Positions 17,073 to 24,821 of a stretch of DNA of 64,000 nt are shown here, in pieces. The notes below the pieces were generated by a model, which was not told where the DNA came from, did not search any database, and saw nothing but the letters and a program-made list of their open reading frames with translations. The stretch's first letter is position 1. Every line of letters begins with the position of its first letter. Source of the DNA: CALLCD01 sp039196965 (lineage in GTDB: Bacteria > Pseudomonadota > Alphaproteobacteria > Caulobacterales > Hyphomonadaceae); assembly GCA_039196965.1 (NCBI GenBank), contig JBCCUK010000010.1:1-64000 (forward strand), read 5' to 3'. The translations under genes and the position numbers were made by a program.

Positions 17073-17258
17073 TTGCTTACTAACTCAAGCAACACAGGAT
17101 TTCTGGACAGCACTTTCCCCTCCGACCGGTTCTTTCCCTTCCCCTCCCCTAGAACCGTTCAAACTGGATCCATCATGTCCCCCTCAACCTCGGATCCTAA
17201 ATGAGCTGACCAGAGATCAACGGCCGACCCGCACCCCAATGCGGGTCGGCCTATTTTC
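17073..17258 (+). ncRNA. candidate small RNA with pyrimidine-rich loops and terminator
   Basis: The gap between two convergent genes has a modular plus-strand structure: stem TTGCTT/AAGCAA (17073-17092); stem CGGTTCT/AGAACCG (17127-17157) with a 17-base loop made only of C and T (17134-17150); stem GGATCC/GGATCC (17166-17197) with a loop containing TCCCCCTC; then a perfect 12-bp terminator stem. Another CCCCTCC lies at 17117-17123. C-rich loops that mimic anti-Shine-Dalgarno sequences are a known feature of alphaproteobacterial trans-acting small RNAs. The 5' end is unknown and no clear promoter was found. It could instead be a long 3' UTR. Confidence 0.45.
17222..17258 (+). terminator. strong rho-independent terminator (small RNA candidate or upstream gene)
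   Basis: Arms GGCCGACCCGCA (17222-17233) and TGCGGGTCGGCC (17240-17251) pair perfectly over 12 bp with loop CCCCAA, followed by TATTTTC. The T-rich tail is on the plus strand, so it serves rightward transcripts; the minus side has no T run. Confidence 0.93.
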
Positions 17259-17260
17259 TG

Positions 17261-17710
17261 TCAGGGTATCCATTTCAAATAGACATCAAACCTACCGTAG
17301 TCGGGCCTGAATTCCCGCCGATTGAAGACGAATCCGGCGTTTTCATAGAAGGCGATCGCTTTCCTGTTCTGTTCAGCGGTGCGCAGCCACGCGCCGTTTG
17401 GCAGACTGTCCTTTGCAATCGAAAGCAAGTGCGATCCGAGACCAAGCCTCTGCCATGCTGGCGCGATGAAGAGCTGATCGATCTTCTTCTCTGCCTTCTT
17501 CAGGGCAAGAAAACCAGAAGCCTCGCCCTCAAATTCAGCAACGTGCAAATCCCATTCGGTTTCTGCTTTAAGCGCAAACAACTCAAGTAGTTCATCGAAG
17601 GCGAGATCATTGGGGTGGGCGAGCCCGGCCGACTGCCAGGCATCCAACCAGATCTGTGTCAGATGACTGTACTCGCCCCTGGATGCGCGGCGGACAATGA
17701 CGTCCGTCAT
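17261..17710 (-). CDS. GNAT-family N-acetyltransferase
   Basis: A 149-residue GNAT protein. The acetyl-CoA-binding motif A is the QRLGLGSHLL stretch after IDQLFIAPAW, and motif B is NRKAIAFYENAGF near the C terminus. The length fits single-domain GNATs. The acceptor is unknown. It lies 15 bases downstream of the crotonase gene on the same strand and is probably cotranscribed with it. Confidence 0.9.
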   Translation of the reverse strand: MTDVIVRRASRGEYSHLTQIWLDAWQSAGLAHPNDLAFDELLELFALKAETEWDLHVAEFEGEASGFLALKKAEKKIDQLFIAPAWQRLGLGSHLLSIAKDSLPNGAWLRTAEQNRKAIAFYENAGFVFNRREFRPDYGRFDVYLKWIP

Positions 17711-17725
17711 GCGGAGCTGATGAAC

Positions 17726-18577
17726 CTACATCGGCGTGTTGCGTAGCGGCAAAAGGTCCGGAAACTCTGGCTCACGTTTTTCAGCTAGGGCTGTGAACGC
17801 CTCTTTCATGTGAGACGCTGGCAGCATGCCGGCATTCCAAACCCCGATATAGTCGAGCGTGTCGGCCGTGTTGTGGTCGCGGCCATAATTGATCAATACC
17901 TTGCATCCCGTCACCGCGACTGGATTTTTCGACGCGATTTCCTTCGCGGTTTCAATGACGTATGCCAACATCTCTTCCTGGGTCTCGAAGACCTCGTTCA
18001 CAAGGCCGATTTCCTTTGCTTTGTCAGCGGGAATGCGCTTGCCGGTATAGGCCATTTCCTTGACCCAGCCTTCAGGGATATAGCGCTGAAGGCGCGGGAA
18101 TGTGCCCACGTCTGCCGTCATGGCGATATTGGTTTCCTGAATGCAGAAGAAGGCGTCTTTTGTGCACCAACGAATGTCGCCTGCTGTGATCATATCAATG
18201 GCACCGCCGATGACGCCGCCCTGTATGGCAATCAATACCGGAATGCGGCTGTCTTCAAGCGCGCTGAATGAGGACTGGATCTGACGGATATTCGATCTGA
18301 ACTGCTCGGCTGCGATATAAGGATCGCGGCTCTCTGAATGTACGGCTCCGTCCTGAGCGAATACGGAGAGATCCATGCCGGCAGAGAAGTGCTTTCCGGT
18401 GGAAGAAATAACGATGACACGCGCCATAGCATTCGCGTCTATGTCGCGGACAATTTCCGGAAGCTCGTTCCAGAAGTCACGCGTCATGGTGTTGAGCACG
18501 TCCCCGCGGCTCAGGCGTATATGGGCGATTTTGTCGTCCACGGACACATCGAAACACTCATAGGTTTTCTTAAGCAC
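17726..18577 (-). CDS. crotonase-family protein, dienoyl-CoA isomerase (ECH1)-like
   Basis: A 283-residue crotonase from the GTG at 18577, chosen because GGGAGA lies just upstream and the family fold begins at LKKTYE; a longer frame to 18691 is not needed. The oxyanion-hole blocks are KHFSAGMDL and the GGVIGGAID region. The acidic pair appears in FCIQETNIAMTADVGTF, which matches the ETDVG/ADVGT pattern of delta3,5-delta2,4-dienoyl-CoA isomerases better than that of hydratases. The likely role is beta-oxidation of unsaturated fatty acids in the cytosol. It is followed by the GNAT gene. Confidence 0.88.
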   Translation of the reverse strand: MLKKTYECFDVSVDDKIAHIRLSRGDVLNTMTRDFWNELPEIVRDIDANAMARVIVISSTGKHFSAGMDLSVFAQDGAVHSESRDPYIAAEQFRSNIRQIQSSFSALEDSRIPVLIAIQGGVIGGAIDMITAGDIRWCTKDAFFCIQETNIAMTADVGTFPRLQRYIPEGWVKEMAYTGKRIPADKAKEIGLVNEVFETQEEMLAYVIETAKEIASKNPVAVTGCKVLINYGRDHNTADTLDYIGVWNAGMLPASHMKEAFTALAEKREPEFPDLLPLRNTPM

Positions 18578-18726
18578 AATATCTCTCCCTGGCTTCAAAT
18601 GCACATTAACACGGCGATCCGTCGGATCAATCTGACATGAACTGGTTCTGATGGTTCTCTCCTCCGCGTTCTTTGATACATTGGGGCTCAAACGGGTGAC
18701 ATGGAACCGAGAGGAGCCTGAATTAC

Positions 18727-19461
18727 ATGCGATTCTTATTGGCAGCGGTTGCGATCGCTGGCCTTTCGGGGTGCGAGACAGGTGCAGTGAGCGGCTTTGG
18801 AAATGTCGTCGAAGGCGTTCTTTCCAGTGGTGGCGACACCCTGCCTGGCGGTTTAACCACGGCGGAAATCGACGCGGGGCTCCGCGAGGCGCTTACTTTG
18901 GGAACAGAGCGTGTTTCAGCCCAGCTTGGCGAAACCGATGGCTTCTTCGGCGACAATCGGATTCGTATCCCGCTTCCGGACCGTTTGGCCGATCTTCAGG
19001 ATCAACTAAGCCAAGTGGGCTTATCCGCGCCTCTTGATGATCTGGAATTGCGCATAAATCGAGCGGCGGAGGCGTCCATGCCTGAGGCCCAGCGTCTGGT
19101 GATCTCAGCAGTCCGATCGATCACGGTCGAGGATGCCCTTGCCATCTTGAACGGTGGGAACACTGCCGCGACGGACTTTCTCCGCGATCGAACGGAAGCA
19201 AGCCTGACCGACGCCTTCAGGCCTTATGTCGATAGCGCTCTTGCCGACTCTGGAGCCATACAGGCTTTTGACTCCGTCACATCTCGTTATGGACTTGCTC
19301 GTCTGTCCAATGATCTCCGGTCTGATATATCCGATGACGCCGTCGCGCTAGGACTTGATGGCCTGTTTTACTATGTCGGCAAAGAGGAGAGGCGCATCCG
19401 TGAAAACCCCGTTGCGCGGACATCGGAACTGCTTCGCAAAGTCTTCGGTTCGGTCCAGTAA
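18727..19461 (+). CDS. DUF4197 lipoprotein
   Basis: A 244-residue lipoprotein with a lipobox ending in GC (Cys16), followed by a Gly/Ser linker and a DUF4197-type helical domain (GLTTAEIDAGLREALTLG at its start, GLFYYVGKEERRIRENP near its end). The function of the family is unknown. Its stop overlaps the start of the following alpha/beta hydrolase (TAATG), which implies coupled translation. Confidence 0.87.
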   Translation: MRFLLAAVAIAGLSGCETGAVSGFGNVVEGVLSSGGDTLPGGLTTAEIDAGLREALTLGTERVSAQLGETDGFFGDNRIRIPLPDRLADLQDQLSQVGLSAPLDDLELRINRAAEASMPEAQRLVISAVRSITVEDALAILNGGNTAATDFLRDRTEASLTDAFRPYVDSALADSGAIQAFDSVTSRYGLARLSNDLRSDISDDAVALGLDGLFYYVGKEERRIRENPVARTSELLRKVFGSVQ

Positions 19462-20441
19462 TGCTGCGACGTACTCGTTTTCAAACGCCCGACGGTGATA
19501 TTGCGGGGCTGGAGTTCGGTGACCCAGCGACCGATCTGTCCTGCGTGTTTATCCATGCGACAGGCTTCAATGCGATGACCTATCAGTCAATCCTTGCGCC
19601 CCTGGGTCTGCGCACGCGTGTTGCTGCGCTCGATATTCGCGGCCATGGGAAAACATCGCTTCCCGCACAAACCGGCTTTTCATCCTGGCATAGATTTCGT
19701 GATGATGTCATCGCCTGGCTAGAGCACTACGCGCCAAGAGGGGTCGTCTTGAGTGGTCATTCGATGGGGGGCTGCGTGGCTTTGCTGGTTGCAGGCAAGC
19801 GGCCGGATCTCGTGCGCGGTCTTGTGCTTGCCGATCCGGTGATTCTAAGTCCGCGGACCTATCGCAATATTCATATGATACCGTTTGCCCGGTTGACCAT
19901 GTCCGGCTCTCGCATGTCACGCATGGCCCGGAAGAGGAGGCCCAGCTTCCCTTCAGTTGCGGCCGCCAAGGAATCCTATACAGGACGCGGCGCATTCCAG
20001 ACATGGCGGGAGCCATTTCTCGACGACTATCTTCTCGACGGGCTGTCGCGAAGCGGTAGCGGAAACCCGCAGGGCAGCGATCAGGTCTGGGCACTTAACT
20101 GTAAGCCCGAATTCGAGGCTAGTGTCTTTTCTGCCCAATGCAATCGGCCGTGGGGGGCGCTCAAGAAAGTCAAGAAGCAGGATATACCGCTCACCATACT
20201 CCGCGCGGAGCGGGAATCGGTCATGTCCGATGCCAGCAGCCACAAAATCATAGAACGTCATCCGTCGGCGATCGTGAAGACCATCCGGGGGACCAGCCAT
20301 TTCCTTCCAATGGAGGCACCCTATGCGCTGCGGGAGGAGCTTTCGGCTTATCTCTCAAGGCTTGTAGAGGGGTTTTCGCCGGAAACCGAAGGGGCGATCC
20401 GCCGATCCCTGGACTCCAAGCAAGGCTCTCGTACAGTTTGA
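19461..20441 (+). CDS. alpha/beta hydrolase
   Basis: A 326-residue alpha/beta hydrolase. The nucleophile is Ser101 in GHSMGG; the oxyanion region is HATGFN (32-37), a strand-helix strand follows with DIRGHGKT, and the catalytic His lies in GTSHFLPME near the C terminus. There is no signal peptide. It is translationally coupled to the DUF4197 lipoprotein upstream. The substrate is unknown, possibly an ester or lactone. It ends 22 bases from the convergent flavodoxin-like gene. Confidence 0.9.
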   Translation: MLRRTRFQTPDGDIAGLEFGDPATDLSCVFIHATGFNAMTYQSILAPLGLRTRVAALDIRGHGKTSLPAQTGFSSWHRFRDDVIAWLEHYAPRGVVLSGHSMGGCVALLVAGKRPDLVRGLVLADPVILSPRTYRNIHMIPFARLTMSGSRMSRMARKRRPSFPSVAAAKESYTGRGAFQTWREPFLDDYLLDGLSRSGSGNPQGSDQVWALNCKPEFEASVFSAQCNRPWGALKKVKKQDIPLTILRAERESVMSDASSHKIIERHPSAIVKTIRGTSHFLPMEAPYALREELSAYLSRLVEGFSPETEGAIRRSLDSKQGSRTV

Positions 20442-20463
20442 TATCGGTCGCCGGGCTCACGGA

Positions 20464-21222
20464 CTAGCGTTTGTGTTCCGGGCTGTGGAAGTCGGTTTTG
20501 CAGCCCGCATCCCAAGTGTCCGGCTGGTTACCATGTACGGGGAAGCCGCCCTGATCTTTCAACCATCTTGCGACATGCAGCGTATTCCAGACAAGGAACG
20601 TTGTGTTGCGGTTGGTGAAGTCATTCTCCGGCCCGCCTGATCCTGGGTCCATATAGGATGGGCCGGGACCTGCTTCGCCCATCCATCCGGCATCGGCCTG
20701 CGGCGGCACTGTGTATCCGATATGGGACAGCGAGAAGAGCACATTCATGGCGCAGTGCTTGACCCCATCCTCGTTGCCGGTGATCAGCACCGCGCCGGTC
20801 TTGCCATAGTCGCGGTATTGCCCGCGATCATTGAACTTGTGAGTGTAGCCATACATGCGCTCAAGCACACGATTGCAAACAGAGCTTTTCTCGCCGAGCC
20901 AGACTGACGTCCCGATGATAAGAATATCGCAGGCATCAATCTTCGCTTGAATCTCAGGCCAGTCGTCTTTCTCATATCCGTCGATGCCGGTGTAATCGAG
21001 ATCGAGTCCGGCGGGGATAGTGTAGTCAACCGGTCGGATAATCTCCGTCTTCACGCCGTTCGCCTTGTAGATTTGCTCCGCGACTTTCATAAGTCCTTCG
21101 GTGTGGGACAGTTTCGGCGACCTTGTCAGCGTGCAATTCAGCATCAGGACGCTGAGGTCATCATAGGTGGCAGGGGGCTTGTCGCACTGGTGTTCTGTTA
21201 CGCGTTTCAGCTGGTCGGTCAT
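20464..21222 (-). CDS. flavodoxin-family NAD(P)H-dependent reductase-like protein
   Basis: A 252-residue protein started at ATG 21222, which has GGAAGG upstream; an earlier in-frame ATG at 21255 is less likely. The core has the flavodoxin fold: LMLNCTLTRSPKLSHTEG binds the FMN phosphate, followed by DILIIGTSVWLGEKSS and TGNEDGVKHCAMN. It resembles NADPH-dependent FMN reductase and WrbA-like quinone reductases. It is cytosolic. The electron partner is unknown. Confidence 0.87.
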   Translation of the reverse strand: MTDQLKRVTEHQCDKPPATYDDLSVLMLNCTLTRSPKLSHTEGLMKVAEQIYKANGVKTEIIRPVDYTIPAGLDLDYTGIDGYEKDDWPEIQAKIDACDILIIGTSVWLGEKSSVCNRVLERMYGYTHKFNDRGQYRDYGKTGAVLITGNEDGVKHCAMNVLFSLSHIGYTVPPQADAGWMGEAGPGPSYMDPGSGGPENDFTNRNTTFLVWNTLHVARWLKDQGGFPVHGNQPDTWDAGCKTDFHSPEHKR

Positions 21223-21336
21223 TGGTTTTCCTTCCGGGAAGTAACTGTCTTGCAAGCAGATATGCTTTCAGAACGGCTAGCTTATCCCCCGTAGATCGAA
21301 AATGTCTTGCAAGATCATGCGGGCCTGACTGGAAAC

Positions 21337-21777
21337 TCAGCTTCGCGCGCTATCAGTGCCTTTTCGGGCGAGGGCGTCAGCTCGCTCATTGCCGGGGTCG
21401 CCTGCATGGCCCTTCACCCATTTCCAGGTGATGTCGTGGCGCATGCAGGCCTTGTCGAGCGCTTGCCAGAGTTCCTTATTCTTCACGGGCTTCTTAGAGG
21501 CGGTTTTCCAGCCGTTCTTTTTCCAGCCGTGGATCCACTTTGTCAGGCCGTCTTTGACATAGGTGGAGTCCGTATGGAGCGTGACTTTGGAAGCCTTTTT
21601 CAAAGCATTGAGCGCTTCAATGGCGGCTGTAAGTTCCATCCGGTTATTGGTGGTCGAGGTCTCTCCGCCAAAAAACTCCTTCTCGTGGTCGCCAAGTTTC
21701 AGGAGTGCGCCCCAGCCGCCGGGGCCGGGATTGCCGGAGCATGCACCATCAGTCCAGATTTCGATTGTGTCAGTCAT
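21337..21777 (-). CDS. rnhA: ribonuclease HI
   Basis: A 146-residue RNase HI whose catalytic residues fall at D10, E48, D70 and D134, the same numbering as the Escherichia coli enzyme. It cleaves the RNA strand of RNA-DNA hybrids. The start at 21777 is chosen over the longer frame to 21819 because it matches the family N terminus MTDTIEIWTDGACSGNPG. Downstream of thrB, a gene order common in alphaproteobacteria; the two reading frames are adjacent on the minus strand. Confidence 0.97.
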   Translation of the reverse strand: MTDTIEIWTDGACSGNPGPGGWGALLKLGDHEKEFFGGETSTTNNRMELTAAIEALNALKKASKVTLHTDSTYVKDGLTKWIHGWKKNGWKTASKKPVKNKELWQALDKACMRHDITWKWVKGHAGDPGNERADALARKGTDSARS

Positions 21778-21808
21778 GGGGGAGGCGTGACCGGGTTTCG
21801 TGATGGGG

Positions 21809-22774
21809 TCAAGCCCCATAGTCTCCGGCCGATTTCACTGTCCTGTGGAACCTTAGCCGCCGTGCATAATCGAGTGGATCATGAGGTTTGACAAGGGCAT
21901 CGGCGGGGGTGCCATACCAGTCGACAAGACGTGTCAGAAAGAACCGTATCGCGGCACCTCGAGCCAGCAAGGGCAGGGCAGCGGTTTCCGCATCTTTCAG
22001 TGGGCGGACGGAGTTGTATCCGGCGATCAGGGCTGCGCCTTTTGAGAAATTATATTCTGCCCCATCCTCGAACGCCCAGGCATTGATGCAAATGGCGAGG
22101 TCATAGGCGAGAAAATCCGTGCAGGCGAAATAGAAGTCAAAGGCTCCGGTAAAATCGTCGCCAATGAAAAATGTATTGTCCGGGAACAGATCAGCATGAA
22201 TGGCGCCGGTCGGTAGCGACCCCTCCTTCGGCCAAAGAGCGCGGATAAGCTTCAGGTCTTCCTCAATCAGTGATGAAAGACCGTGCTCCAGCTTGTCGGC
22301 ATCGCCCGCCCGTCCGGCCCACAGCTTCTCCCACCCTTCAGGACCCAGATCATTTTCCCGAGCGGCAGGGAAATCCTCCAGCGCTTTGTGCATACGCCCA
22401 AGCGCCTCTCCGAAGGCTCGGCACTGGCGGACATTCGGCCGCCGCGGGCTTATGCCTGTCAGGAATTCAACGATGAGTGCCGGGCGTCTCTCCAATGTGC
22501 GAAGGGCAACGCCGTCTTTTGCAGTTACCGGAGCAGCGCAGGGAAATCCGCTCGTCGAAAGATGCTCGGTGAGGGATACGAACCACGGCAGATCGTTCGG
22601 GTTCACCCGTTTTTCGAAGAGGGTGAGGATGTATCGCCCGCCTGTGGTTTCCAGATAGTAGTTGGAGTTCTCCACCCCCTCGGCGATTCCCTTGAATGCG
22701 CGCGGTTCGCCAATAGCGTACTGGCCTACGAACGCTGCTAACGCGTCATCGGAAACCTGCGTGTAGACAGCCAT
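21809..22774 (-). CDS. thrB: homoserine kinase (type II, ThrB)
   Basis: A 321-residue homoserine kinase of the APH-like type found in alphaproteobacteria, starting MAVYTQVSDDALAAF. The kinase catalytic loop is GAIHADLFPDNTFF and the metal Asp is in GAFDFYFACTD. It phosphorylates homoserine in threonine synthesis. rnhA follows directly; ispH, which often precedes thrB in this group, is not upstream here. Confidence 0.96.
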   Translation of the reverse strand: MAVYTQVSDDALAAFVGQYAIGEPRAFKGIAEGVENSNYYLETTGGRYILTLFEKRVNPNDLPWFVSLTEHLSTSGFPCAAPVTAKDGVALRTLERRPALIVEFLTGISPRRPNVRQCRAFGEALGRMHKALEDFPAARENDLGPEGWEKLWAGRAGDADKLEHGLSSLIEEDLKLIRALWPKEGSLPTGAIHADLFPDNTFFIGDDFTGAFDFYFACTDFLAYDLAICINAWAFEDGAEYNFSKGAALIAGYNSVRPLKDAETAALPLLARGAAIRFFLTRLVDWYGTPADALVKPHDPLDYARRLRFHRTVKSAGDYGA

Positions 22775-22826
22775 GGTTCAATCTGGCCTTTCGCTGCTGG
22801 CATGTCCGGGCTTTGGGGGCTCCAAA

Positions 22827-23204
22827 CTAAGCGCGAACATATGGCTTGAGATCCGGCGGTGTGAAGTTCGGGCCTTTCAAAACCTTTCCATCCTCCCGAT
22901 GTACAGGCTCGCCATCCTCGCCGAGCTTCGACATGTTAGAACGGTAGACCTCCTGGAAGGCTACGTCCTTTACTTGATGCAATCCGAATTCGAGGAAGGT
23001 GCCGTCGAGGACGAACTGAATGTCGCACAGGGCATCGAGCACCTCCGTCATATCGTTTGCTTCGACGGCCTCGCGCAATTCACGCACCTCCTCTTCGAGT
23101 ATAGCGAGCCGCATGGCGACGCGGGATTGGGGCAGAACGGGTTTGGTCTCAACGGGCACACCAAAATGTTCATGCCAGTCACGGACAAGCGCTAGGGTGT
23201 TCAT
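22827..23204 (-). CDS. MazG-like nucleotide pyrophosphohydrolase (HisE/MazG superfamily)
   Basis: A 125-residue all-alpha NTP pyrophosphohydrolase, started at ATG 23204 with GGAGACGTCC upstream. The metal-binding EEEVREL helix is followed by the EVLDALCDIQFVLDG stretch, as in MazG-like and phosphoribosyl-ATP pyrophosphohydrolase-like proteins. It likely hydrolyses a nucleotide, perhaps a damaged or deoxy one, to the monophosphate. The gene is isolated from histidine genes, so HisE is unlikely. Confidence 0.85.
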   Translation of the reverse strand: MNTLALVRDWHEHFGVPVETKPVLPQSRVAMRLAILEEEVRELREAVEANDMTEVLDALCDIQFVLDGTFLEFGLHQVKDVAFQEVYRSNMSKLGEDGEPVHREDGKVLKGPNFTPPDLKPYVRA

Positions 23205-23257
23205 GGACGTCTCCAGTTTTGCGGGTTGACGAGGCACCGATAGCGGGATTCGCTCTA

Positions 23258-24820
23258 TCAGGCCGCGCTTGCTGCATCCTCTGGCGTCCAGAGATCCCTC
23301 TGCATCGTCCGCCGCATAAGCATAAAGTGCAATGCCCCCCAGAGATAAAACAGGGCTCCGAGCGTTACGCCCCATCTAACTCCTGTTTTCCTCGCAGGCG
23401 CGCAGTATTCGGAAGTCGTTGCCCGGGCTGCATCTAATCGTTCGGTCGCCAGTGGGACAAAATCAGAGGGTAGCTCTGCTTCGCCGGTTTCCACCTTTGC
23501 CAGAAGCCGGGCTTCTCGCCGGGCCTCGGTGAGCACGCGCTCGGCCGCGCCGCATTCGCCCAACACGATTGGAGCCTCATTCTGCCTCAGCTGCCACTTC
23601 GTGCCCTGGTCTGAAATCCACCCAACGGTGGGAGGGCCAAGGCCGTAGCCAATAATATTGATGACAAATAGCAGCACAGCGGCCGCTGTTGCCCGCATCC
23701 TCGGCTCCACCAATTTCTGGGTCACGGAGAACATCGGACCGAGATATGTATATCTCAGAATACCGCCAAGGCAGAGCGCGGGGATGGCGAGCCAGATGGC
23801 GAGTGAGCCACTTGAAAAGCTCAACGTATTGTATCCGAAGATCAGAAACGGCACGGCGAGCGCCATTCCGATGGCAGGAAGCCAGCTGTCTGAATTCGGG
23901 TGCCGGGTTCGAATACGGTCGGCCAGCCAGCCCGAACCGAATGTGCCGACACCCGCGGCAAGACCGAGAACAAGCCCGAAAATGATCGCTGCTTCGAACA
24001 GTGGCAAGCCGTGCGCGCGGGTCCAGAAGGGCCGCACGAATTGACCTATCCCATACCCGGCAAAGGATGCCATCGCGCCGCCGAGTGAGACGTGCCAGAA
24101 GGTTGGACTGCGGGACAGCACGGAGAACACCGCGAACGGGTTCGGCATTTTGCGTTTCGCAGCGGCCTCTGCCCCGCCGGGATCGGAGTACCCTCTTGGC
24201 GGTTCTTTCACCGTGAGTTTGAACAGAATGGCCCCGATCACGCCGGGCAATCCCATCCAGACAAAGGCGCTGCGCCAATCGAGGCCTTGCTGGGTGGCGA
24301 TCCAAGCACCACCGACGGCAGCAAGCATTGATCCGACCGGAATGCCGAGGGCGAAAAGACCGAGAGCTGACGAACGTTTTTCAGGCGGGAAATAGTCCGA
24401 GATCAGGGACTGCGAAGGTGGGGAACATCCGGCTTCCCCAATGCCAACGCCCACGCGTGCAAGAGCAAACTGCAATGTGTTCTGTGCCATGCCGCAAGCA
24501 ACGGTCATGATGCTCCATGCCGCCATGGCCCCGGAAATAATCCAAGTTCGGTTGCGCCGTTCCGCCAGCATGGCAAAGGGGATGCCGAGTAGGGTGTATA
24601 GTACAGCGAAGGCGAGACCTGACAGGAGACCAATCTCGGTGTCGGATAATCCGAATTCTATACGAATGTCTTCTCCGAGCACATTAATCAGAGTGCGGTC
24701 GATAAAGTTGAATGTGTAGACAACGATCAGTGCAAAGAGCACATACATTCTATATGCGCGAGACCCGTATCCATCATTGGTTGCTTCCGCCGGAGCGGCG
24801 CTGGTCGTGGTGTCTGCCAT
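23258..24820 (-). CDS. MFS transporter, Spinster-like (second of a tandem pair)
   Basis: A 520-residue major facilitator with about 12 membrane segments. The N-terminal half shows VVYTFNFIDRTLINVL and the GEAGCSPPSQSLISDYFPP stretch typical of Spinster-like MFS carriers. A soluble insert of about 60 residues (including TEARREARLLAKVETGEAEL) precedes the last helix. It begins 1 base after the stop of the upstream MFS gene and is clearly its paralogue. Substrates of bacterial Spinster-like carriers are mostly unknown; lipids or lysophospholipids and organic acids are proposed. The pair likely shares one promoter. Confidence 0.9.
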   Translation of the reverse strand: MADTTTSAAPAEATNDGYGSRAYRMYVLFALIVVYTFNFIDRTLINVLGEDIRIEFGLSDTEIGLLSGLAFAVLYTLLGIPFAMLAERRNRTWIISGAMAAWSIMTVACGMAQNTLQFALARVGVGIGEAGCSPPSQSLISDYFPPEKRSSALGLFALGIPVGSMLAAVGGAWIATQQGLDWRSAFVWMGLPGVIGAILFKLTVKEPPRGYSDPGGAEAAAKRKMPNPFAVFSVLSRSPTFWHVSLGGAMASFAGYGIGQFVRPFWTRAHGLPLFEAAIIFGLVLGLAAGVGTFGSGWLADRIRTRHPNSDSWLPAIGMALAVPFLIFGYNTLSFSSGSLAIWLAIPALCLGGILRYTYLGPMFSVTQKLVEPRMRATAAAVLLFVINIIGYGLGPPTVGWISDQGTKWQLRQNEAPIVLGECGAAERVLTEARREARLLAKVETGEAELPSDFVPLATERLDAARATTSEYCAPARKTGVRWGVTLGALFYLWGALHFMLMRRTMQRDLWTPEDAASAA

Positions 24821-24821
24821 C

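Noticed and set aside
17029..17310. 93-codon open frame across the small-RNA candidate region
   Set aside because: It runs through a terminator hairpin and into the GNAT gene, has no ribosome site, and its composition is not coding-like.
22827..23204. HisE phosphoribosyl-ATP pyrophosphatase
   Set aside because: MazG-like motifs fit equally well and no histidine genes are near, so a specific his gene symbol is not justified.
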